Part shown: one piece after another, positions 15,399-23,117 of the stretch
How the letters are laid out: each line of letters begins with the position of its first letter
Position numbering within the stretch: position 1 is the first letter of the stretch
Origin: an uncultured Acidobacteriota bacterium
GTDB taxonomy: Bacteria; Acidobacteriota; Thermoanaerobaculia; Gp7-AA8
Length of the DNA stretch: 25,765 bases
Assembly: GCA_946887105.1 (NCBI GenBank)
Contig: CAMPKJ010000044.1
Span: 1 to 25,765 of the forward strand
Direction of reading: 5' to 3'
Notes under the pieces: model-generated
The model's input: only the letters and a program-made list of their open reading frames with translations
Databases searched by the model: none
What the model was told of the DNA's origin: nothing
Translations under genes and position numbers: made by a program

Positions 15399-15467
15399 AG
15401 GCTATGCCAACCAATGGGGTCCGGGCCCGCGGCCCAGCCGCCGGAGGCCTCACGTCGTCCCCGATCA
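15399..15467 (-). repeat. GC-rich ~70-bp palindromic repeat, copy B
   Basis: Read on the minus strand, this copy starts on the stop codon of the 112-residue gene (TGATCGGGG) and continues with GAGGCCTC and the stem CTGGGCC-GCG-GGCCCGG. The one arm difference from copy A keeps a G-U pair in RNA. It ends in AGCCTC like copy A. Both copies lie between convergent genes and both use the TGA of the adjacent gene as their first bases. Confidence 0.8.
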
Positions 15468-15803
15468 GTTCAGGCACAGCGTCACCTGCGTCCCGCGCGA
15501 CAGGGGCCAGTTTGCGGCGGCCATGTTGTCGTTCCGGTACGTCTTGATCACGCTGCAGCGCAGCGAGTCCTTCGTCCCGTACAGATCCGACAGCGCGGTC
15601 AGCGTCACCTTCCCCTTGAAGCGCGCGATCTCCGCATCGCTGACTGTGATGCGCAACAGCTCGCGCTCGTGGGGATCGACCGCCTTCTCGGCGCGTCCCG
15701 GCGCGACGGCACCCTTCGCCGGATTGTAGAACGCGTAATCGACGCGCGCCGCCACGAGCACGATCGCGACGATCGCCACCAACGCCATCGCGATCCACTT
15801 CAT
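15465..15803 (-). CDS. Small membrane-anchored protein ending the SEDS/PBP operon
   Basis: The protein has 112 residues. A single N-terminal membrane segment (MKWIAMALVAIVAIVLVAAR, ~1-20) is followed by a predicted periplasmic domain with HERELLRITVSDAEIARFKG in the middle. Two cysteines near the end (LRCSVIKTY and VTLCLN) could form a disulfide. The ATG at 15801-15803 overlaps the stop of the PBP gene by 4 bases, which fixes the start and indicates co-translation. A much longer open frame runs upstream, but it is antisense-like noise over the PBP gene. I do not recognise the family; as the last gene of a cell-wall synthase operon it may be an accessory subunit. Confidence 0.75.
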   Translation of the reverse strand: MKWIAMALVAIVAIVLVAARVDYAFYNPAKGAVAPGRAEKAVDPHERELLRITVSDAEIARFKGKVTLTALSDLYGTKDSLRCSVIKTYRNDNMAAANWPLSRGTQVTLCLN

Positions 15804-18532
15804 CGCGCGGCCTCCTCGTTCAGCGCCGGCCAGAGCACCGAGTCGAGCAGCGTCTCCGCGAACGGCACCGCCACGTCCGTCGACTTCCCCTGCCCCTCGA
15901 TCGTGATCGCCACCGACCACGCGCGCAGCGGCTGATGCCTCACCGCATCGACGTCGAGAGGCCGCTCCGAACGGCGTGCGGCCGCGGGATAAATGCCGAT
16001 CGTGAACACGTACACCGCGCCGGTGGCCTCCAGATCGCGAACGCCTTGCATGCTTAGCACGCGCCCGTTGCTGGTGGTGAAGATCGCGTCGCGTCGCTCC
16101 GGCGGCTCGACGTTGTAGAAGAGCAGCGCATCGTGTACCAGTCGCGGGCCGACTCCGTGTGTCGCCAGAATCCGGCGATCCCCCGCATGCGCCCGCAGCG
16201 CGCGCAGCGACCGCGGCTCGCCATCCTCGGCATCCGTGACCGGAATGCCGCGATACGTGAGCACGCCCTGCGCGTTGAGCGCGATCGCATTCGCACTGAT
16301 CAGGCGATTGACCGCGCGCGCGAGGCCGCTCGGCACCGCGATCGAATTGCGCGGGCTGCCTGTCTTCGAGAAGAACGCCAGCGCCTGATGCTTCGCCGCG
16401 AGCTGGCGGTCGATGCGGACGAGCGTGTCGTAGAGCGACTTCGCCGTGCCGCCGGGACCGCTCACCGCGGCCATCGCGCCGAGGACTTCGTCGCGCATCG
16501 CGGCGTCGAGCGCGAGCGGCGCGAATTGCCGCGGCGGCGTGCGCGGTAGCTCCTCGCCCGCGCCGGGCACGCCGAGGACCAGCGAGCGTTCGACCCTCTT
16601 GCCGGTCACGAGGCGCGAGAACATCTCGCACAGCTTCGGATTCGTGAAACGCGCCGCCGCGCCGCCGTACATCAGGCTGAGGAATTGCGAGCGATACGCG
16701 TGCGTGATGTTCAGCGCGAGATTCTCGCGCTCGAAGCCGACCGCGCGCAGCGGATGATTCGCCGGAACGCTTTCGCCGTACAACCGGTCGAGCACCGGCT
16801 GCCAGACCGCGGTATCGGTCATCTGATCGCCTTCGGGCGCCGGGCGTCTCTCGACCGGCGTCGTGACCACCTTCTCGACGCCGAACAGCTTCTTGAAACT
16901 GTCGCTCCACGGCTCCCCTTCGAGATTGCTGAGCGTGCTCGCGACGACGCGCCCCTCGGCATCGCTGGTGAGATTGAGCCGCGTCTCGTCCGCGGTGGGC
17001 GAAGGAGCGCGATCGAAGACCTGACCCCCGATCGAGTAACGCCCTTCTTCGGCGAGCTCCGGGCCCGTGAATGCCGGCAGCGGCGCGTTCTTGCGCGTGG
17101 CCGATGCGAGCGTGAGCAGCACCGCCGCGTACTCGTTCGACGACTGCTCGATGAACTCGCGGAACCCGACCACGCCATCCGCGCCCGCATTCACCGGATG
17201 CGATTCCACCGGCGGCTGGATGTAGATGCCTGCGACCGTTTCGACCGCATCGCCGCCGTGCTGCCGCAGTTGCAACGTCGCCAGTCGCGGATCGGCATCG
17301 AGAATGGCGGCGCCGAACAATACTTTCGCAACCGAGCCGACCGTCCGCCGGCTGAAGTTGTGGTTGCGCAGCAGCCGCGCCTCGTCGTCGGCGGGCAGAT
17401 CGACGCGTGCCAGCGAGTTCTTCGTCGGATAGCTCGCCAGCGCGAGGAGCTCGCCCGTCAGCGCATCCATCACCGTCACGGCCGCACGCGTTTCGCGTTG
17501 CCGCGCCTCGATGCCTTTCGTCGGCGCGCCCGGCGGCTGCCGTCGATTGCGTTCCAGCGCCTTCTGCACCTCTTCGTGCAGCTCGCGATCGAGCGTCAGC
17601 ACCACGTCGAAGTCGTTCGGCGTGCGCGCGGACTTCGTGAGCATGCCCGAATCGAGCGACGCGATGACGTCGCTCGCAAACGGCAGCGACGCCTCCTCGG
17701 GGCAACGGCTCCATTGCCCGTTGATCCCGCACGGCGCCGAGATCACGTCCGCCGAGATGCCGCCTTCGCTCCACAGCAATGCGTATCGCGAAAACTTCGA
17801 AGCGCTCTGTGCCCAAGTCAGCTTCAGCAGATCGCCGGGCGCGAGCCAGGCGCGATTGCCCTGCGGCAGCGGACTGCCGGACACGGACATCGAGACCGTA
17901 TCCGGCGGCTTGCGATTGTTGATGACGATCCTGTCGCCGGCCAGATGCACCTTGCCGAGATACACGCGCGGCTGGCCGTAGATGTTCACGACTTCGCCGC
18001 GCGCGCGATTCAGCGGCTCGGGCTGCGAATCGCCGCGGATGACCACCTCCTGCGGACGCACCTGATCGAAAAGATTGCGCGTGAGCGGATCGAGACGGAT
18101 GTCGACGCCGATCCCGCGCAGGCTTCCTTCCAGCGTGCGGTTGCCGCGATAGCGCAGCGAGCCGCGCCAGCTCTCGATCACGCTGTACGGCAGCAGGACG
18201 TTGTGCCGCGTCGTGTCGACGCTTCGGATCTGTTGATTCTCGACGCCGAAGATCCAGTTCTCGCCGGAGTTGAACTCCTCGACGTCGCCGAGGAGAAACG
18301 AGCGGCGATACACGCCCTGCGCTCCCTCGCCGGCTGTCGAGACGAGAGCAGCCTTGCCGTTCGCATCGATCGCGATCCAGCCGTGCCGGAGGAAGATCTG
18401 CGCGATGCGCTCGTAGCCGCGCGGCTTGTGGACGTCGTCGCCGCGATCGACGCGGAGCAGGACCAGTTTCACGATGATGGCCAGGATCACCACGACGGCG
18501 GCGCCACGGAGGATGGCGAGGGCGCGGGTCAT
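15800..18532 (-). CDS. Penicillin-binding-protein transpeptidase (class-B-like), divergent
   Basis: The protein has 910 residues. The N-terminal membrane anchor is at ~8-27 (LRGAAVVVILAIIVKLVLL). The transpeptidase domain starts near residue 340 (RETRAAVTVMDALTGELLAL) and contains all three active-site motifs: SxxK as Ser400-Val-Ala-Lys403 (RTVGSVAKVLFG), SxN as Ser464-Ser-Asn466 (IEQSSNEYAA) and KTG at 723-725 (FFSKTGSPRNS). These enzymes acylate the D-Ala-D-Ala stem peptide and crosslink peptidoglycan in the periplasm. Residues ~30-330 form an unfamiliar extracytoplasmic region, and ~250 residues separate SxN from KTG, longer than usual. No glycosyltransferase domain is visible, so the adjacent SEDS protein would supply polymerisation. 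It overlaps both neighbours by 4 bases (ATGA). The PBP assignment is strong; equivalence to FtsI or MrdA is not supported. Confidence 0.88.
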   Translation of the reverse strand: MTRALAILRGAAVVVILAIIVKLVLLRVDRGDDVHKPRGYERIAQIFLRHGWIAIDANGKAALVSTAGEGAQGVYRRSFLLGDVEEFNSGENWIFGVENQQIRSVDTTRHNVLLPYSVIESWRGSLRYRGNRTLEGSLRGIGVDIRLDPLTRNLFDQVRPQEVVIRGDSQPEPLNRARGEVVNIYGQPRVYLGKVHLAGDRIVINNRKPPDTVSMSVSGSPLPQGNRAWLAPGDLLKLTWAQSASKFSRYALLWSEGGISADVISAPCGINGQWSRCPEEASLPFASDVIASLDSGMLTKSARTPNDFDVVLTLDRELHEEVQKALERNRRQPPGAPTKGIEARQRETRAAVTVMDALTGELLALASYPTKNSLARVDLPADDEARLLRNHNFSRRTVGSVAKVLFGAAILDADPRLATLQLRQHGGDAVETVAGIYIQPPVESHPVNAGADGVVGFREFIEQSSNEYAAVLLTLASATRKNAPLPAFTGPELAEEGRYSIGGQVFDRAPSPTADETRLNLTSDAEGRVVASTLSNLEGEPWSDSFKKLFGVEKVVTTPVERRPAPEGDQMTDTAVWQPVLDRLYGESVPANHPLRAVGFERENLALNITHAYRSQFLSLMYGGAAARFTNPKLCEMFSRLVTGKRVERSLVLGVPGAGEELPRTPPRQFAPLALDAAMRDEVLGAMAAVSGPGGTAKSLYDTLVRIDRQLAAKHQALAFFSKTGSPRNSIAVPSGLARAVNRLISANAIALNAQGVLTYRGIPVTDAEDGEPRSLRALRAHAGDRRILATHGVGPRLVHDALLFYNVEPPERRDAIFTTSNGRVLSMQGVRDLEATGAVYVFTIGIYPAAARRSERPLDVDAVRHQPLRAWSVAITIEGQGKSTDVAVPFAETLLDSVLWPALNEEAAR

Positions 18533-21327
18533 CGAGGGGACCCCTCATCCGCCTGCGGCACCTTCTCCCCTCGCGGAGGGGAGAAGGCGACAACCGCACC
18601 GGCATCCGTCTCAGCCTTCTCCCCTCGTGAGGGGAGAAGGTGCCGCAGGCGGATGAGGGGTTGTCCCTCGCGAACACCCAGCGCCACCAGCGCGATCAAC
18701 AACAACACGCCGCCTTCGATGGCGTCGCTGTTCGACGTCGCGGCGAGCAGGTAAACGTTCTTCCCCGTGAACAACACCATGCCCAGGTTCGCGGCGAACA
18801 TGTAGATGCCGCAGAGGGAGAACGTCCAGAGCGCGAGAATGCCGAGCGCGCCGCGCGGATCGATGACGCGCTCCGGCGTTTCCTCCGACGCGAAACGGGT
18901 GCGCAGCGGAAGCAACGCCAGCGCCACCAGCAACGCCAGCACGCCGAGTGCGCCCGCGATGCCGAACGGCGCGAGGACGTGAATGGCGGAGAGGTTGTCG
19001 TTCATGTGCGTGTCGCGAAAGATCGTGAGCGGCACGTTGAGATATCCAGCGCCGAACGCGCCGGTGCCGCTGTAGCGGTCGATCATCCGCCGCTGCATCA
19101 CCAGGCCTTCCGCCTTGGACGTGCCGGCTTGTGCGAGCTGTTGCGGCGCGACGTGCGACAGGACGCGCAGCTGGTTCGTCGATTGTCCGAGCTGCCGCGC
19201 CATGAACTCATTCGCTTCGGCGGGATCGCTGAGCGCCTTCTGAAACGCGGGGTCGCTCTTTTCCTGTCCGCGCAGATGCGGCATCAGCGCGACGATCAGA
19301 TGCAGCACCAGCACCGCCGCGAGCGGAAGCGCCAGCGCAATGGTGCGGCGGTTCACGCTCGCGAGCACCGGCAATGCGAACAGCAGCACGATCGCCGGAA
19401 CGTGCACCAGCGCGCTGCCGGAATCCTTCACCAGCCACGGGATGAGCATCGTCAGCAGCACGCCGAGCGACGCGGCGAGCAGTCCCGTTCCCAGGTTGAG
19501 ATCGCGGACGTGCTGCCACAGCATGGCGAAGAAGAGGAACACCAGCGGCAGATAGAAGATCGTCAGCGCGAGATCGATGCCGCCCGGCAGCGAGATGCGC
19601 TCCTTCCATCCCAGCCCGAGGAGCATCAGCACGCGCAACGCGGCGACGATCGACGCGAACGCCACGATCCAGCGGAAGGACACGCGCATCGCCGGCACGC
19701 GATCGATCACGAAATGCGCAAGCCAGCTCGCGAGCAACGGCACCAGGACCGCCGCCGCAGAGACGGCGATGACCCAGGGCGTGGCCACGTTCGCGCGCAC
19801 GAGCGTGATCGCCACCAGCGCGACGATCGCTCCCGCCTCGAGAGCCATCGCGCGCGTGAACGCACGATCGTGCGCGACGCGCAACGTGAACGGAAGCAGC
19901 GCGAAGACGATCAGCGACTCCCACAATCCCGAGGCCATGGCCGGATCGAGCAACGCGCCCTCGAACGCGATCAGCAGCCGCACCGCCAGCAGCACCTCGG
20001 CGGCCGTGACGATGAGGATCGCGACACGCCAGTTCCTCGGAGTGCCTCGGGGTTCCTCGGAGTTCCTCGGAGGAAGAGACGCGTCCGCCGAGGAACCGAG
20101 GAACTCCGAGGAACTCCGAGGAACCGTCCTCGTAAGCCAGCCGTAGCTCAGAAACGCCAGCACGAACATCGTGGCGATCACGCCCCACGGCGTGGCGATC
20201 CCGGTGATGCGCACGATCGCGGCGGCGCGGTCGCCGATCCGGAACGCCTCGCCCGAGGCGTAGCAGCGCGTGCCGGTGTGCGAAGTCACGCGGATGCGGC
20301 AGTGGCCCGATTCGGAAATGCGCATCGAGCTGAACAGCTCGTTCTGGATCCGCGGTCCGAGCTGCGGAAACGAGAGCACCATCTGATTCGCGGACACGGG
20401 CGCATCGCGGCGGGGATCGCGCGTGGCCAGCTGGAACGCGCCGTCCTTCACCAGCCGTTCGATGCGCGACGGCGCGAGCCGCACGATGTCGGGCGTATCG
20501 AAGACGATCTTCAGCCGCCCCTTCTCGTACGACGCCTGAAACGAGCGGCGCTCCTGCGCCATGCTGCGGCGATCGTCGCCGAGCTTCGGATCGGCATAGT
20601 CGAGCCGGAAGAGCGCGAACCGGCGCGGCTGGCCCTGCTCGATCACCGCGATCGCGGGGTCGTATTGCTTGCCGGCGGCTTTCAAGCCGTCGCCGGTGAA
20701 CGTCAGGAACAGCGTGTTGCGGAAGAAGCCGCCGTCGTACGAAAGAAAGCTGCCGAGCGACGCGCCATCGTCGGTGCGTCCCCAGAAACGCACCGGATAC
20801 ATCGTCGTCTGCGCGTTCAGATTGCGCAGGATCGGGATCGACCAGCGGTCGGTGATCTTCTGCCTGCGCCGCGGGATGGGCCGGAAGATCTCGCCATTCG
20901 TGATGGCGACCGAGTTCGCGAACGGGCGCTCGTTGTCGACGCGCACCGCGGCGTAGGTCGGATTCTCGACAGTGGCATCGAGCTCCGGCGGCAACGCCGC
21001 CACGATGCGCTCGCCGTCGACACGGAACGTGAGATAGCGCGGCGGCAGATCGCGCACGATCAGATCGTCCGCTTCGTCGCCATCGCTCCCGCCGCCCATC
21101 GTCACCGCTCCGCCGTCCGCCGCGAGGTCGAGCTCCAGCCCCTCCAGCGCAACGCGATACTCGCCCGCCGGCGCGCGCCAGAACGTGTAGACCACGATCG
21201 CGCTGAAGAGGAGGAACGGCGCGGCCGCGAGAAACGCGATCGCGTACGGACGCAGCTCTGCGTCGCCGAGCTTGACCCAGCACGCGACCACCAGCAGCAG
21301 GATCGCGCCGAACAGGAACCCGGTCAT
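18529..21327 (-). CDS. Large SEDS-family (FtsW/RodA-like) membrane protein with big N-terminal insert
   Basis: The protein has 932 residues, about twice the usual SEDS length. Two TM helices (~4-20 and ~28-49) are followed by a ~320-residue soluble region (~52-372), then by many TM helices from ~380 onward. SEDS-like features are WLVKDSGSALVHVPAIVLLF (Asp635 at the place of the catalytic Asp in 'pDlGtal'), HMNDNLSAIHVLAPFGIAGA (~774-793), and GMVLFTGKNVYLLAATSNSD (~849-868) in place of the usual 'TGxxLPFxSxGGSS'. SEDS proteins polymerise lipid II glycan strands together with a partner class B PBP, encoded next here. The start at 21325-21327 overlaps the previous gene by 4 bases. Two palindromic repeats lie inside the gene, one coding for residues ~401-434 and one for the C-terminal ~38 residues. 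Assignment is moderate because the motifs are degenerate. Confidence 0.72.
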   Translation of the reverse strand: MTGFLFGAILLLVVACWVKLGDAELRPYAIAFLAAAPFLLFSAIVVYTFWRAPAGEYRVALEGLELDLAADGGAVTMGGGSDGDEADDLIVRDLPPRYLTFRVDGERIVAALPPELDATVENPTYAAVRVDNERPFANSVAITNGEIFRPIPRRRQKITDRWSIPILRNLNAQTTMYPVRFWGRTDDGASLGSFLSYDGGFFRNTLFLTFTGDGLKAAGKQYDPAIAVIEQGQPRRFALFRLDYADPKLGDDRRSMAQERRSFQASYEKGRLKIVFDTPDIVRLAPSRIERLVKDGAFQLATRDPRRDAPVSANQMVLSFPQLGPRIQNELFSSMRISESGHCRIRVTSHTGTRCYASGEAFRIGDRAAAIVRITGIATPWGVIATMFVLAFLSYGWLTRTVPRSSSEFLGSSADASLPPRNSEEPRGTPRNWRVAILIVTAAEVLLAVRLLIAFEGALLDPAMASGLWESLIVFALLPFTLRVAHDRAFTRAMALEAGAIVALVAITLVRANVATPWVIAVSAAAVLVPLLASWLAHFVIDRVPAMRVSFRWIVAFASIVAALRVLMLLGLGWKERISLPGGIDLALTIFYLPLVFLFFAMLWQHVRDLNLGTGLLAASLGVLLTMLIPWLVKDSGSALVHVPAIVLLFALPVLASVNRRTIALALPLAAVLVLHLIVALMPHLRGQEKSDPAFQKALSDPAEANEFMARQLGQSTNQLRVLSHVAPQQLAQAGTSKAEGLVMQRRMIDRYSGTGAFGAGYLNVPLTIFRDTHMNDNLSAIHVLAPFGIAGALGVLALLVALALLPLRTRFASEETPERVIDPRGALGILALWTFSLCGIYMFAANLGMVLFTGKNVYLLAATSNSDAIEGGVLLLIALVALGVREGQPLIRLRHLLPSRGEKAETDAGAVVAFSPPRGEKVPQADEGSPR
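18541..18660. repeat. 120-bp inverted repeat forming the C-terminal tail of the SEDS gene
   Basis: Left arm 18541-18587 and right arm 18615-18660 are near-perfect reverse complements of about 46 bases (CCCCTCATCCGCCTGCGGCA to GAGGGGAGAAGG), separated by 27 bases. Each arm also contains its own small hairpin (CTTCTCCCCTC/GAGGGGAGAAG). The element is read through in frame and supplies the last ~38 codons up to the ATGA junction with the PBP gene. Confidence 0.85.
20032..20124. repeat. Inverted array of GTTCCTCGGA decamers inside the SEDS gene
   Basis: Four near-identical units (GTTCCTCGGA type) at 20032-20071 are mirrored by units of type CCGAGGAACT at 20088-20124. The array is in frame and codes for a hydrophilic Ser/Arg/Pro-rich loop at residues ~401-434 between two TM helices. 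No repeat of this kind is expected in SEDS proteins. Confidence 0.8.
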
Positions 21328-23117
21328 GCGCGACTCCGGTTGCGGCGGTCGCGCTGATAAGCGCTGACGAACGTGGCGCGATACGCGCTCAGCCGCCACA
21401 CGAACTCGCGCACCAGCCAGACCACGACCGCCAGCGCGAAGAGGTAGTAGACCCAGCGCAGCTTCGACCAGCGGAAGGGCCGGTCGATCTTCGCCGCTTC
21501 GAGCTCTTCATCGGTGAAGAGATCGGAGCGCGCGAGGAAGCGATCGATCGTGTCCCGCGTCGCCGGCTGCGCCTTCTGCCGCACTTGATCGGCACGGCGC
21601 AGAAAATCGACGACCACCGCGCGTTTCCAGCGATCGAGAAAATCGGTCGAGGCATCGCCGAGCGCGTGGAGCTTGCGATGCTCGTCGATGAACGTATCGA
21701 GCTCGCCGCGCGCGAGCAGGTGGCGATAGCGGCGGATGAACAGCCACGCGTCGAGGCTCTTCCCCTTCTGCGCGTCGTCGAGCACGAGCGGCTGGAAGGG
21801 CGGCGGCTCGTGCCCCGCGTCGGGCGGATGGAGCTTCTCGTATGCGATGCGATAGCCGCTCGGCTGCGCGCTGCTGCTGATCGACGGCATGGCGCCGACC
21901 TTCTCGTTCGCGAGAATGCTGCTCACCCATCCGAGGCGCACCATGGCCGGCTGGATCGCATCGCCGGCGCTGCTCGTGATCACCGGCTGGATGAAGCGAT
22001 ACGCAAGATCGGGCCGCTTCAGATCGTGAAGCAGCTTGGCGACGTTGTACGCCACCACCGGCTCATCGTGCAGCGGATTCTCGGCCTCGATCTCCACCGC
22101 GTTCTGTAGCGCCCACACCATGGCCTCGTTCGACTTTCCTTCCGTGAACGCCTTCACCTGCGCGCGGAAAACGGACTGCAGCGGATTGCGTCCCTCGGTC
22201 TTGCAGAAGCGCTCGTCGCGATAGCGGCAAGGGCCGCGGAACCGTCCCGTCTCGCAGACATCCGCGGGCATCGGCGCGCCGTTGCAGAAACTGTAGTCCG
22301 ATGCGCCGAGGTAGGCGGTCAGGAGATCGTTGCGCAGCGCGCGCGTCGAGAGGCCGGTCGGCGCGAGATCGTAAAACTCGGCCGCGTGTCCGACACCGCT
22401 CGGATTCTTCGTGCGGAATCGATTCGTCACTTCGATGACCGCGCCGCGCAGCGCGTCGACCGCTTCCTTCGGAACCGCTGCATTCGGATTCGTGTCGACG
22501 AGCGCGTCGCCCCATCCGTAAAGCGCGTGAATCGCGGCGGAGCGCGCCTCGTCGGAGACGATGGCGCCCTTCAGATGCGGCGCGATGCGTTTGTACGCGT
22601 TCTCGAACTCGCGCGCCGCGCGCTGGCGATTCCCTTCCCACGAATAAACCACGCCGCGGTTGTATGAAATCAGCCAGGCGCTCGCGGGCGTGGCCGTTTC
22701 CTGCGCCGCGGTCAGGAGCCTCTTCGCTTCGGAGATCTGGTCCGCTTCCTCGAATGACGCGTCGACCGGATTGCGCCGGTGCGCGTAAATGCGATCGATG
22801 ACCGCGAACGCCTCGCCGAGCGTCGGATCGGAGACACCGAACGTCCACGGCCGGATGTCCGACATGCGGATGGCGGGATCGAGCGGGATCAGATTCTCGA
22901 GCTCGTTCCGCTCCGCCTCGGAGATCTCCGGAAATCCCTTCCACGGAAATCCGAGCGCTTCCCGCAACGCGCCCGGATTGCCGTCGAGGCGCGGCTTCGC
23001 GGCATCGGCCGAGCGCTCCATCGAGTACCCGAACCACACCAGCACGCCGGCGATGGCCAGACGCCACAACCCGCCGATCAGCGCGTACGCGGCGAAGCCT
23101 TTGGCGGCACCTTTCAT
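21324..23117 (-). CDS. Two-TM protein with large helical-repeat (TPR-like) domain
   Basis: The protein has 597 residues. There is one N-terminal TM helix (~8-32, AYALIGGLWRLAIAGVLVWF) and one near the C-terminus (~552-575, WVYYLFALAVVVWLVREFVW). Between them lies a mostly alpha-helical region with TPR-like helices (SAWLISYNRGVVYSWEGNRQ, AVDALRGAVIEVTNRF, AYNVAKLLHDLKRPDLAYRF). A central segment has four cysteines (SFCNGAPMPADVC, GPCRYRDERFC), which may bind metal or form disulfides. The start at 23115-23117 shares one base with the stop of the GTPase gene (TGATG), and the end overlaps the SEDS gene by 4 bases. Position suggests a bridge between the cytoplasmic GTPase module and the membrane synthase. 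I do not recognise a named family. Confidence 0.75.
   Translation of the reverse strand: MKGAAKGFAAYALIGGLWRLAIAGVLVWFGYSMERSADAAKPRLDGNPGALREALGFPWKGFPEISEAERNELENLIPLDPAIRMSDIRPWTFGVSDPTLGEAFAVIDRIYAHRRNPVDASFEEADQISEAKRLLTAAQETATPASAWLISYNRGVVYSWEGNRQRAAREFENAYKRIAPHLKGAIVSDEARSAAIHALYGWGDALVDTNPNAAVPKEAVDALRGAVIEVTNRFRTKNPSGVGHAAEFYDLAPTGLSTRALRNDLLTAYLGASDYSFCNGAPMPADVCETGRFRGPCRYRDERFCKTEGRNPLQSVFRAQVKAFTEGKSNEAMVWALQNAVEIEAENPLHDEPVVAYNVAKLLHDLKRPDLAYRFIQPVITSSAGDAIQPAMVRLGWVSSILANEKVGAMPSISSSAQPSGYRIAYEKLHPPDAGHEPPPFQPLVLDDAQKGKSLDAWLFIRRYRHLLARGELDTFIDEHRKLHALGDASTDFLDRWKRAVVVDFLRRADQVRQKAQPATRDTIDRFLARSDLFTDEELEAAKIDRPFRWSKLRWVYYLFALAVVVWLVREFVWRLSAYRATFVSAYQRDRRNRSRA

Larger units (their letters stand above)
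14918..15464. other. 547-bp convergent intergenic region
   Basis: Between the rightward peptide operon and the leftward six-gene operon I see two terminator-like hairpins (14942-14971 and 15016-15039), the right copy of the hairpin repeat (15169-15211) and copy B of the GC-rich repeat, which runs into the stop codon of the next gene. A 22-codon minus-strand frame at 15089-15157 has no ribosome-binding site. No convincing gene is present. Confidence 0.6.

Noticed and set aside
19208..21283. 691-codon minus-strand frame overlapping the SEDS gene
   Set aside because: It is Arg/Ala-rich and featureless; the alternative frame in the same place encodes TM helices and SEDS motifs.
16685..21357. Very long plus-strand open frames (689 and 905 codons) opposite the PBP and SEDS genes
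   Set aside because: They are Arg/His/Gln/Asp-rich low-complexity translations typical of antisense frames in high-GC genes, have no domains, and oppose genes with clear catalytic motifs and 4-base overlaps.
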